DNA of 64,000 bases from Gracilariopsis chorda (lineage: Eukaryota > Rhodophyta > Florideophyceae > Gracilariales > Gracilariaceae), in contig NBIV01000106.1 in assembly GCA_003194525.1 (NCBI GenBank), positions 62,001-126,000 on the forward strand, read 5' to 3'. The notes below the pieces were generated by a model, which did not search any database, had not been told where the DNA came from, and saw only the letters and a program-made list of their open reading frames with translations. Shown one piece after another: positions 44,243 to 53,183 of the stretch. A program made the translations under genes and the position numbers. Numbering within the stretch: the stretch's first letter is position 1; each line of letters begins with the position of its first letter.

Positions 44243-47200
44243 TCAGTACCCGCCCGACTCGTATCGCCCGCCCGACTCGTATCGCCCTCCCCCTCCCCCT
44301 CCGCCCCCACTGCCGCCCCGTCCCCGTCCCCGTCCCCGCCGCATCGACGCCGCCGTCGGCCCCGACAGCCCCCCCCCCCTTCCTCCTCCCCTCTCCTCCC
44401 CGTAGTACTGTCCTCCGCGCTGTCCTCCGCGCTGTTCTCCGCGCTCACCACCCCCTCGTCCTCCCCCCCACCTCCCCCCACCTCCACCACCACCTCCTCC
44501 TCCTCCTCCTCCTCCTCCTCCTCCTCCCCCCCAGTACCCACCCCCCCCCCGCAACGCAGCGTGCCAGCCCACGTTCCCCCCCCATCCCCCCCCCACGTGA
44601 TCCATCGCACCACCCCCACCACCGCCGTAGTAGCCCCCCCCCCCATACGCGCCGCTCGCCCGCTGCGCGTACCCCCCCCCCCGCCCCCCCTGCGTCGCGT
44701 GCATCCCACGCACCCACCGCGGCATGCTTCCCGCAGATGCGCCAACGTTTCCAAACATCCCCGTCCCCGCCCCCGCCCCCGCCCCCGCCCCTGCCTTCCC
44801 GCCGGGCCCGTTGATCACCGGCAAGTCCGGCTGAAAGCCCTCTCGTCTCCCTCTCGCGCCGCCACGCTTTCGCCGCCCACCTTCGCTAACACGTCGTTCC
44901 CTCTCGCGCATCAGCTCCCGAGCAGCCCGACCCAGACTTCCAAATCGCGCTTGCTTCCACCCCCCCGTCTTCGTCATCGCCTTGTCACCATCATCCAAAA
45001 CACCCCCCCCCCTCTCAGCTCCAGCCAGCAGCTCACACGAGTGTGCTACGTACTCCGGCACTTCAAACTTCACCGTTATCACCGCCCCGTCGCCTCCCCC
45101 AAACTCGCCCAAAGCGTATGACGCCGTGCCAAACAGCAGCCCATTTGCCACATCACTATCAATCCTCTTCATCTCAGCTTCGTCGCACGAGCCCTGCTGC
45201 TGCTCGCCTGCACATCGACGACTCCTGCCCAGTGCGCTGTCACGATGCACCATCACATAATTCTCTCCAAACCTGTTTCTCCTCCTTTCCTCCTCACTCA
45301 GTTTGTCCTTGAGAGGCCGCAGCGCCGAGTGCAGTCGCTTTTCGTCAATAAACGGCAAAAGCACCACACCTTGCCACGCAAATCGCTTCCCGTTCAGGTC
45401 CACCTCGAACTCCTCCGGGTAGTAATCTATAATTGGAGACTCCGCATCCACCATCAGCTCCGAGTAACACCGTGGCAGCACCAGTTTGCCGCTGGACGCA
45501 GGCATCACAGCCTGCAATTGCGTAAACGGCTCAAAAGGTTCCCCCAACTCAAACTTGATATCCGCCGCCGTGCTCTCACTCTCCACCAGGTCCGACGCAA
45601 ACGGCGCGTAATGGTAAGGATAATACCACCCCCACGACATGCACCCCACGTAGTAGTACTTCATCACCCACTGCAATCCCTCGTTGTACTTGCAAAGTAA
45701 CATTTGTTTCTCCTCCCGTTGCTCGGGTCCCCAGCCAAACTTCTGTTCGTAGTAACGGTGCTTCCAGCCCTGCTCGCCGAGTTTGATGGTGTCAACCACT
45801 TCAAGTTCATTCTTCTCACGGAGGCGCTGTTTCAGCGCTTCTTCAAACTCCGCTTTGCTCTTTTTAGCAGCCTGTGCACTACCGTCTGCGCTCACGCTCT
45901 TCTGCTGGTCACCTTCGTCTTTACTTTGCAAATCACTCTCTGTCTTCACACCTCTACCACTTGCTGTGCTGCTGCTGCCGCTCTTGCTGTCTGTTTGGCT
46001 GTTACCGCGTTCAAGCCTCGCCTTGAGCGCATTCGCAGCGCGCGCGTTCGCCTCCCCGTTGCCAATTCCAAACACGCGCCCGGTCTTGCGCCCAAGCTCC
46101 ACAGTGCGCATGTTGTAGAACGCTTCTTGATACCCCTGGTTCTTTCGTTTGCGCTCCAGCGCGCGTCTCTTCGACGGAGACACCACGGATGGCTCACTGC
46201 CCCCCGTCTCGCCGGAGCGTAGGCCGCCACAATCTCGTTTGGTTCCCCGTTTGTCCCGCTCTTGCATTTCCTTGTTGCGCTCCGCGTGCAGCCGCTCGCG
46301 ATGCAAGCGCTCCTTGAACACTTCATCCTCCTTGCTGGCCGTCCGTTGCAACAGCTTTCGCACACGCACAAAGTCAATCTCTCCCTGCGCCGCGGTGAGA
46401 TATCCAATGCGTGCCACTTCGGTCTTGTAAAGTTCGATGAGGTAGTCGATGGCGCCCTCTCGAATGTCCAGCGTGGGCAGGTGCGGCAGGAAATCATTGC
46501 CCACAAAAAAGCACATGAACACAAAATCGTCAATGACGCGTTCCAGGTCGAACGCAATGTCGGCCGGAAAGCGCGCCGCTTGCAGTTCACTGATGATGTC
46601 GTTCTTGAACTCAAACTCGAGGTACTCTCGTAGGATGTGCACATGTAGGAAGTGAAACGGTTTCTTCCCGCCCAGGGTGGATCGCAGTTGCAGTCCTGCC
46701 TGTTGCGCTTGCTGCGCCACAACAGAGTCGATTTGCTTCGGGTTCGACGCCGATGACGACGCGGCGTTGTTGTTGTTGTTATTGTTGTAATTGTTATTGG
46801 AACGTGAGTTGCCACGCTTTGTGAACACTTCCTCGCGCAAAATGGTGAAGTGAACTTCGTGTGTGGCCAGCGCCAACATGATGAGATCGGCATCAAGCCC
46901 GTACATGACGTGTCGGATGTTGGGATCGTATTGCGGATGCGCACGTTCTCTCCTGATAAATTCGGCAATTTTGTGCTCCCCTTCCCCAGGCACGGACGCG
47001 TCGGAGAAGACGACGGCGATTTGACGCCACGCAGGATTATGCTGTATTCGATTGGCAACGTACTTTCTGAGCGCGACGGCCAGACGAGCCATGAACGGTG
47101 TGCCCGGGGTGATTACATTGGAGTCGAAATGCGCGTGCGACTGCGACTGCGACTGCGACTGCGACTGCTCGTGGTTGTGTTGCTGTTGGTCGTGCTTGTG

Positions 47201-47656
47201 CGGGTCATGTTGTTCCAGCAGGCGGTTGTGTTTGGCCCATTCTTCGCGCAGCTCGCGTTCCGTGTTGAGTTTCTGCTGGAGCTCCTGCGCGGCGCGGAAG
47301 CGTCTGGAGCGTTGTTGGTTAATTTTGGCGCGCGGGGCGACGCCATCCACGGCCATGTAGAGCAGGCGTCTCGGGCGCACGATTGCGAAGATGCGATCAA
47401 TGTAGTCGAAGATGGCTTCGAACATTTGGTGCTCGGTGGTTGGGGCGGGGCGGTCCTCCGGGTGGGTGCACGGATGAATGATGCCGTTCATGTCGAGGTA
47501 CAGGTTGTCAAATTCGACGCCGTTGGGATTGGGCGTGGATGCGTCGACTGCACGCTCCTCGCCGGTTTGGTGGTCCCTGTCGACGTGCTCGACGCAGTTG
47601 ACCATGATGCGCGGGTACTTTTCGGAAATCCACCTAAAGTAGGCGGGGATACCCAT
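44243..47656 (-). CDS. XRN2: 5'-3' exoribonuclease, XRN2/RAT1 type
   Basis: XRN enzymes degrade 5'-monophosphorylated RNA; the nuclear XRN2/RAT1 form also acts in polymerase II termination and rRNA processing. The product has 1137 residues. The start MGIPAYFRWISEKYP is the universal XRN N-terminus, so the longer frame to 47899 is rejected. Acidic catalytic residues are all present: LDMNG (Asp55), AVDGV (Asp104), VPGEGEHK, GLDADLIML and FFVGNDFLPHLP. The LGEQGWKHRYYEQKFGW and GLQWVMKYYYVGCMSWGWYY stretches are also typical of the family. Two low-complexity inserts occur, a His/Gln/Ser one from a GACTGC repeat (about 47140) and an Asn run (about 46765). RAT1's usual CCHC zinc knuckle is absent near the Asn run. 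The C-terminus is a long RGG/poly-Gly tail (44243-44760), likely RNA-binding. Nuclear location is inferred from similarity, not from a clear signal. Confidence 0.95.
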   Translation of the reverse strand: MGIPAYFRWISEKYPRIMVNCVEHVDRDHQTGEERAVDASTPNPNGVEFDNLYLDMNGIIHPCTHPEDRPAPTTEHQMFEAIFDYIDRIFAIVRPRRLLYMAVDGVAPRAKINQQRSRRFRAAQELQQKLNTERELREEWAKHNRLLEQHDPHKHDQQQHNHEQSQSQSQSQSHAHFDSNVITPGTPFMARLAVALRKYVANRIQHNPAWRQIAVVFSDASVPGEGEHKIAEFIRRERAHPQYDPNIRHVMYGLDADLIMLALATHEVHFTILREEVFTKRGNSRSNNNYNNNNNNNAASSSASNPKQIDSVVAQQAQQAGLQLRSTLGGKKPFHFLHVHILREYLEFEFKNDIISELQAARFPADIAFDLERVIDDFVFMCFFVGNDFLPHLPTLDIREGAIDYLIELYKTEVARIGYLTAAQGEIDFVRVRKLLQRTASKEDEVFKERLHRERLHAERNKEMQERDKRGTKRDCGGLRSGETGGSEPSVVSPSKRRALERKRKNQGYQEAFYNMRTVELGRKTGRVFGIGNGEANARAANALKARLERGNSQTDSKSGSSSTASGRGVKTESDLQSKDEGDQQKSVSADGSAQAAKKSKAEFEEALKQRLREKNELEVVDTIKLGEQGWKHRYYEQKFGWGPEQREEKQMLLCKYNEGLQWVMKYYYVGCMSWGWYYPYHYAPFASDLVESESTAADIKFELGEPFEPFTQLQAVMPASSGKLVLPRCYSELMVDAESPIIDYYPEEFEVDLNGKRFAWQGVVLLPFIDEKRLHSALRPLKDKLSEEERRRNRFGENYVMVHRDSALGRSRRCAGEQQQGSCDEAEMKRIDSDVANGLLFGTASYALGEFGGGDGAVITVKFEVPEYVAHSCELLAGAERGGGVLDDGDKAMTKTGGWKQARFGSLGRAARELMRERERRVSEGGRRKRGGARGRREGFQPDLPVINGPGGKAGAGAGAGAGTGMFGNVGASAGSMPRWVRGMHATQGGRGGGYAQRASGAYGGGGYYGGGGGGAMDHVGGGWGGNVGWHAALRGGGGYWGGGGGGGGGGGGGGGGGGGRWGGGRGGGERGEQRGGQRGGQYYGEERGGGRGGGLSGPTAASMRRGRGRGRGGSGGGGGGGGRYESGGRYESGGY

Positions 47657-47912
47657 GGTGGGTGTTTTTGGTTTGAGCTGTGGTGTTGCGGAAAGGGAGT
47701 TGTGGTTACGGAAGAGCTTGTAAACGCGGTTGTTGCAGAAGCAAATTATGAGCGGCGACGGCGAACGGGTGGGTGTGCAGTGCTGTGCACTGTTTGTTGT
47801 TGGTGGCAGGCGCTGGTTGCAGTTCGCCGAGAGCTGTGCACGACGACACGGTGGAAGTTGGCGCAATTTGTGTGTGCAATTGAATTCGCGCAATGCCACT
47901 TGGGCGCCGCGC

Positions 47913-47971
47913 CACGTGGAAACGTGGTGCCACTGATGCGCACCTGCACCTGCGGTATATATATATATATA
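47913..47971 (-). promoter_or_regulatory. XRN2 upstream sites: CACGTG and TA repeat
   Basis: CACGTG at 47913-47918 lies within GCCACGTGG, followed by a second ACGTGG nearby. An alternating TA tract at 47956-47971 may act as a TATA element for the minus-strand XRN2 gene, about 300 bp before its ATG. This would put the TATA upstream of the CACGTG, which is unusual, so the pair may not work together. Confidence 0.4.
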
Positions 47972-48316
47972 ACTCTAGCTGATTTAAATGCACCGTGTAT
48001 CGTCGGTGCAGGGGGCAGGAGTGTCTAGCTACAGATACGTGGTAGCTCGCTAAAGGGCATGTGGGAGAGTGACTATCTACAATACCATGGCGAGACGTGT
48101 AACAAGGCGGTTCGGCACTGTAACTCTGGATAAAGCAGCTCAGCTTTTGTTAAAGCGCAGCCAAGCACGTGCTCCCCGCGTATGTACCGTTGGTAGTATA
48201 CCAAAGGTACTTTTTATATGACATGAGAACGGGAGAAAGTTTGCGCAATTTTTTGAAGTTTGCTTCTTTTGGTCTTTACTTTTTGGTCACGTTTGAACGG
48301 TACAAATAATCACTCC

Positions 48317-48359
48317 TTGTGATCAGCACAACTGAAAGTTTCAGTTGTGCTGATCACAA
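48317..48359. repeat. 43-bp near-perfect palindrome (21-bp arms, 1-nt centre)
   Basis: The arm 48317-48337 is the exact reverse complement of 48339-48359; only the G at 48338 is unpaired. The arm contains TGATCAGCACAACTGAAA. No mismatch is present over 21 bp, which is far beyond chance in a 64-kb window. It lies between the XRN2 upstream region and a 238-bp tandem duplication. It could be a foldback element, a protein-binding palindrome or the source of a hairpin RNA. Confidence 0.95.
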
Positions 48360-48477
48360 TCAGTCTGAAACACACACAGCAGTGTCCTGGAGCAGCAGCG
48401 AAGTCCAACACTGGGAGGGTGCGACAACAAAACGTTTTCGAATGCGGGTGCCGATGCTTCCGCGGCCAGCAACTGGT

Positions 48478-48945
48478 ATCGTGCCAACAACGTGAGCACC
48501 GCCAGAAGCGCTCTCATCGACGGCCGCTACTCATTCCGCTGCCAAATGAATTATCTTCCACGTTTCTGGAAAAAGCAATCTCCGAGTGTGGGTACACTTG
48601 TGAGAACACGTACAAGTCCGGGACACGAAGAACGGACGATTGACGTACTGTTATGCGCTCACAATACCTCCACTGACACACTTTAGTATCACGAGCAAAC
48701 ACAGTCGGAACAGGCATCGTGCCAACAACGTGAGCACCGCCAGAAGCGCTCTCATCGACGGCCGCTGCTCATTCCGCTGCCAAATGAATTATCTTCTACG
48801 TTTCTGGAAAAAGCTAACGCACAGCGCAAAACTCTTCAATCTCCGAGTGTGGGTACACCTGTGAGAACACGTACAAGTCCGGGACACGAAGAACGGACGA
48901 TTGACGTACTGCTTTGCGCTCACAATACCTCCACTGACACACTTT
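48478..48945. repeat. Tandem duplication, 238-bp period
   Basis: Copy 1 (48478-48684) and copy 2 (48716-48945) are nearly identical, both starting ATCGTGCCAACAACGTGAGC and ending near CTGACACACTTT. Copy 2 holds a 23-bp insertion beginning TAACGCACAGCG. A 31-bp unique spacer separates the copies. No coding potential is apparent. The high identity points to a recent duplication. Confidence 0.95.
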
Positions 48946-49394
48946 CTTTACACAGCAATCTATCAGATGGAGCTCCCCCTGTCAAACAGCATTACAGTGG
49001 AGATTAGATATATATATATATAAGTCAAGACAGCAGCACAACCAAGTAAACGAGAGTTAGCACCTTTGACTCACACCCCCTAGCTAGTATAAAAACAATC
49101 AACTTAACCTTTAATTTTTGTTTTTGTAGTCCGTACAAGTTATGCAACCTGTTTTTGTATAGCAAAAATTCTAACCCTCAGTCAAACGTCCTAACTCAGT
49201 AGCGTAGGGCGCCCCTACACTGCGCGCTACCATCAACTTGTCACATTTAACACCAAGCCCATGCGACAACAGTACCAGCTGCACACGCATGCCACCGCCC
49301 CGCCGCGCACATCTCAAACGAGCGCCGCATCACCTCGCCGCGCGCGCAAGCGACTGCGCGCGAGCTCAAGGCGCAGCGCCGCCCCACGCACACG
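48946..49394. other. Upstream region of the Mss116-like gene
   Basis: No gene is seen. An (AT)n tract lies at about 49008-49022, a TATA-like GTATAAAAAC at about 49087-49096, and from 49270 the DNA becomes GC-rich with GCGCGC runs, as upstream of other genes here. These are candidate promoter elements for the plus-strand gene at 49395. Confidence 0.45.
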
Positions 49395-51008
49395 ATGCAC
49401 GCCGTCACCAGCGCCGCATTCGTCGTGCCACCGCCGCTGCCGTCGTCGTCGTCCCCGTCGTCGTCCCCGCAGTCGTCCCCGCCGGCCCGATGGACCTGTC
49501 GCCGTCCGCTGCACCGCAAGCGCCGCCCAAAACCGCCCGCCCCCCGTCCAACCCGTCCGCTCCCCTCGCTTCCCACCGCTATCAACCGCTCGTACAGCGC
49601 CCCTCTCATCGCCCCCGCGCCTGAAAAATGCCCCCAAGCCGCCGCCCTTCGTAGCGCACTCTCCGCACGTCGCGACGCTCTCGTCGTGGGCCCCGGCCTG
49701 CGCTCCAAAGTGGCCACCGCCCTCGCCGCTAGGGAACGCGCAGAACATGCGCTGGTTGTCGTGCCCACGCGGGATGCCGCTTTGCGCGCCGCCGAGGAGG
49801 CTGCACTTCGCGGCGGATTCAAAGTTATCGTCGCTGTTAGTGATGGCTACGCGAGTTGGAAACGTGCCGCTATGAACGCTAACTCTTCTAAACGCGCCGT
49901 TATTGTGGTTACTACCCCGCGAGGCGCTGTCAAGCACTTTGTTAACAGTGGTCATGGAGTGCCGTGGCTTCGAAAAGTGCGCTTTCTGCTTGTCGTCGAC
50001 GCCGCTTCGCTTCTTTCCATCGGCGCGGCTAACCTTTTTGGAAACGTTATCAAACGACTGCCGCACAAATCTAGACGCAAAACGGTCGTTATTGAGTTTC
50101 GACCCTTGCAGCAGTGTGCTCCGCGCTCGGCTCAGTTCATTTTGGATTTGCTCAGACCCAACTATCAACTCGTTGAATGGACCGTTCCCGATCAGCTTCA
50201 CACACATGCCATGAACAAACACGAACTTGTTGAGCAACTTGATCTGTCTTCCGTGCTACAGAAAGCGCATACTGCATGCGCCAAGCAGCGGCTGGAACAC
50301 CTTGTTCACCTTTGTTCCGACGTGTATCGCAGCTCCCAACCCTGTAAGATGATTGTGTTCTTCCCTACCGCCAGAATTATTGAGTGCTATGCGTCGCTTT
50401 GTAGACAGAGGGGCATCTCCATTGTTGATATTCACTCAAACACTTCGGTGGCAAACCGTGAACGAGGCTTGCAGGCGCTTTTCGATTCGCAGCGTATCGT
50501 TGTGTTCGCTTCGGATACTCTGGCACTTTGTCCTACTCTACCACACGTTGATACCGTTGTCCATGTGGGATTGCCATCTCATCGCCATAACTACTTACGA
50601 CGAGTCGCGTTGCTCACGAAGAATGCGTCCGAATCTCCTCAGTCTCAGAGTGTCATGCTGCTCAGTGACGATGAGTATGCATTTGCTGTAAACTCGCATA
50701 CCGGTTTGGCTTTACAGTTACAACGCCAACAATGCCCGTCCTCCCACATTTTGGCGCACCCTCACATCGATGCTCATGCCGCTGTAGATGAAAAGGCTAG
50801 ACGGAAGGCTTATGTGTCTTGGCTCTGTTTTCATAATACCGTTCGCAATCGTATGGGATGGAGCAAGGAACGAATGGTTCAGGTGGCGAACGATTGGGCG
50901 CTGAATACCTTTGGACACGTTCCTGTGCTTACCAAGAAGGACAGCTCTAGAGTTAAACTCTGGAAGGTCCCTGGACTTCAAGTCGAACAGAGTGCCGTTC
51001 GTACGTGA
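49395..51008 (+). CDS. Catalytically degenerate DEAD-box protein of the Mss116 type
   Basis: Mss116-type DEAD-box proteins are ATP-dependent RNA chaperones, often mitochondrial. This 537-residue product has an intact frame and a Ser/Pro/Arg-rich N-terminus that could be a targeting sequence. The helicase fold is still readable: Ia VVVPTRDAAL (121-130), Ib VVTTPRGAVKHF (171-182), KMIVFFPTARIIECYASL (318-335), GLPSHRHNYLRR (392-403). Every catalytic motif has changed. Motif I reads VVGPGLRSK, with no GKT. Motif II reads VVDAASLL, not DEAD (200-207). Motif III reads FRPL, not FSAT. Motif V reads ASDTLALCP (372-380), not T-D-x-x-x-RG-D. Motif VI reads LRRVALLTKN, not HRxGRTGR. The Mss116-specific C-terminal extension is kept (YVSWLCFHNTVRNRMGWSKE, then LTKKDSSRVKLWKVPGL). 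It should not hydrolyse ATP; an RNA-binding or scaffold role is inferred. Confidence 0.8.
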   Translation: MHAVTSAAFVVPPPLPSSSSPSSSPQSSPPARWTCRRPLHRKRRPKPPAPRPTRPLPSLPTAINRSYSAPLIAPAPEKCPQAAALRSALSARRDALVVGPGLRSKVATALAARERAEHALVVVPTRDAALRAAEEAALRGGFKVIVAVSDGYASWKRAAMNANSSKRAVIVVTTPRGAVKHFVNSGHGVPWLRKVRFLLVVDAASLLSIGAANLFGNVIKRLPHKSRRKTVVIEFRPLQQCAPRSAQFILDLLRPNYQLVEWTVPDQLHTHAMNKHELVEQLDLSSVLQKAHTACAKQRLEHLVHLCSDVYRSSQPCKMIVFFPTARIIECYASLCRQRGISIVDIHSNTSVANRERGLQALFDSQRIVVFASDTLALCPTLPHVDTVVHVGLPSHRHNYLRRVALLTKNASESPQSQSVMLLSDDEYAFAVNSHTGLALQLQRQQCPSSHILAHPHIDAHAAVDEKARRKAYVSWLCFHNTVRNRMGWSKERMVQVANDWALNTFGHVPVLTKKDSSRVKLWKVPGLQVEQSAVRT

Positions 51009-52283
51009 AGTATTCTGCCGCTTTTTGTTTCAACCCAATGCTACAACGCACGTTATCTATCGTCTACAACGTGTCGTAGGGAGAGAAACATGAGGCAGCA
51101 GCCTCTTGCAGCCTTGTCTTTTTCGCTTGAGGGAAAACTGCATTTCTACTGCAAGCTGCTTGCGCGTGCAAACCGTTCACACTTCTGTGCTTCATAAACA
51201 ACCACAACCATCCCTGCTTCTCCTTTCGCGGCATATCGTCCTAATTCACCGTGTGTCCATATTTTTCGCCGTTTGCTTACCAACTATATGCACCTCCACG
51301 CGTGTTCTCATTTGTTGTGCTTGAAAGCACAAGTCTCAAGACCCAGCTAAGCCGAGTTGACGCCCGAGTGTGACACAATGATAACACATCCCTGTAACCT
51401 TTACACGCCGTTACCGTCGGTGCAGTACACATTTTTGCGAATTGTAACATGTTGCTTTTCTTCGCGTATGTTCCAAAGCCATGACCGACTAAGCTTACCT
51501 GCCCATACGATTAGACGTGCATGCTACGAGGGGTACAACAACATTTCAAAGCATACTTGCCACGATCAACTCTGAAACCATGAAACAGCAGCTATCGAGA
51601 TGGTGCTGGTGCGGCCAAATGGAGACGCATTCCCCACCGGAAACTCTATATCTTTGGGCGTTGTAGTGACCCATTCACACCCCTAGACACATTCATCTGC
51701 CGATGTGACACTGCACTGCGGTGAAACTCTTTCTAGATGACCAGAATCACCCTCAAGAAGTCAAAGTACACCTTACTTGATGGTGCTTCTTGGACATATG
51801 CAATGCATCTTCAAACCAGATACACGCGAAACGAAGCCTCTTATCTCTGTAGCCAATACCGGAAAGCACACTTAAAAAATCCTCTACCAGATATTGCAGC
51901 CATTCTACGTTGACGTCCATGTCCACTCCTATCCCTCCTCATGCCATACTTCCCATTCCCGGAAACAATAGCTTCCCCTCCGTCTGATCTTTCATCCGAA
52001 GGAACCAAGCCGAGCACATCACGATTCGATTACGAATTAGCAATCGAAACTTCATCCAAACTCATCGTGCTTGGAGTTCTGAGGCTTCATGTCTTCGGGA
52101 TTTCCGAATCCGGAACAGTCATGAGGGCAACGGTTGTGCTGAGATACCTCTGTACAAGCCAGGAAAAGGTTACGAAGATACAGGGTAGTAGAATACTTGC
52201 TGAGGCATCAAAGGTAGAATGTAATCATTAATTAAACTAAGACACTACTATCAGTGTGAAACACGAATGTCAGTGCTGTGGTA
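51009..52283. other. Intergenic stretch before the glycosyltransferase gene
   Basis: No gene is supported. A plus frame at 51941-52231 (96 codons) has no recognised domain, and the other open frames are short. The region separates two genes that end toward each other (the Mss116-like gene on plus, the glycosyltransferase on minus), so it should hold their 3' ends. Confidence 0.5.
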
Positions 52284-53183
52284 TTAATCCCATGTGTCAA
52301 GCAAAGTGGAGTTTGTTTTCTGAAGGAAATCATTCAGAGCTTTCGAACGGCCATGAAAAGTGTAGCAGTCCTTCGCTGGAATATCATACCCTTCTTTGTA
52401 CAAATACCGACAATGCCATCTTAGGGATAAGGTGTCCCAATTGACGTACTGTCGCTGAACAAATTTCGATATCATATTCTGGTCATTGTTATTATTCAGC
52501 TTCCACATTACATCCACCATTTTCGAGTAGTTGACGTTCGGAATCGTCCTGATGAACATTAATCCTGAATTGAACGGAGTATGGAAACGTTTTTTGCAGG
52601 GGTGATCAAACCCATATGCAGCCAGAAAGTCAAAATGCGCCGTTCTGGCCAACAGTCGATCCACAAAATCCTCCCGAAGAATAATAACATCAGAGTCCAG
52701 AAACACCATCTCTTTAAAGAATTTCAACGCATCTATAAGAAAGAAGAGTTTTTCGCACAAAGGGCAGTTCAACGCCGACGGGTCTGGACATGTGCAGTTT
52801 CTAGGCTGGAATCGAACACATGAACATCTCCCACAGAAGGAGTGCGAAGTGTCATCCGTGAAAATGTGGTATTTGTGGTTGGTGCGAGAAAGCATTGCGC
52901 AGTTGTGAGCTATCATGTGCAAATCCGACTGGTTGTTTCGATTGAATGCAAGAGTAACCAAATTCGTCCAGTTTGCATTTCTTTTCAACATGCGAGTCCT
53001 GGGCTCCCAACTCAAAATCGCACCCATTTCGTAAACAATAGTGGGACCGAGGCAAGCAAGCAACCCGAAAACTATACACATACAGAATCGAAATATATGG
53101 AGGAACCGGCATCTTGAGGACCAGGATGAGACCAACATATCATCTGGTGAAGAGGAAACAGAAAGCAATGGGGCATTCGTCAT
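52284..53183 (-). CDS. GT8-like glycosyltransferase, type II membrane protein
   Basis: The 299-residue product has a short basic N-terminus, one transmembrane anchor (about 31-50) and a lumenal domain, the topology of Golgi glycosyltransferases. A GT-A fold of the GT8/glycogenin kind is indicated by KLFFLIDALKFFKEMVFLDS running into the DSD metal-binding triad (163-165), by FNSGLMFI (204-211), DQNMIS (234-239) and a HGRSK (277-281) near the end, matching the usual H-x-G/x-x-K sugar-nucleotide contact. Seven Cys (117-143: FCGRCSCVRF, NCTC, NCPLCEK) form an insert not typical of glycogenin and may be disulfide-bonded. Glycogenin's tyrosine and C-terminal tail are absent, so starch or floridean starch priming is unlikely; glycosylation of wall polymers or proteins is a guess. 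Donor and acceptor are unknown. Confidence 0.8.
   Translation of the reverse strand: MTNAPLLSVSSSPDDMLVSSWSSRCRFLHIFRFCMCIVFGLLACLGPTIVYEMGAILSWEPRTRMLKRNANWTNLVTLAFNRNNQSDLHMIAHNCAMLSRTNHKYHIFTDDTSHSFCGRCSCVRFQPRNCTCPDPSALNCPLCEKLFFLIDALKFFKEMVFLDSDVIILREDFVDRLLARTAHFDFLAAYGFDHPCKKRFHTPFNSGLMFIRTIPNVNYSKMVDVMWKLNNNNDQNMISKFVQRQYVNWDTLSLRWHCRYLYKEGYDIPAKDCYTFHGRSKALNDFLQKTNSTLLDTWD

Noticed and set aside
47657-47899. N-terminal extension of XRN2
   Set aside because: XRN proteins start MGIPxxFRW; the extension is promoter or leader sequence.
46850-48028. 392-codon open frame on the plus strand
   Set aside because: It is antisense to the XRN2 N-terminal half and its promoter; Leu/Arg/Val repeats mirror the XRN2 codons.
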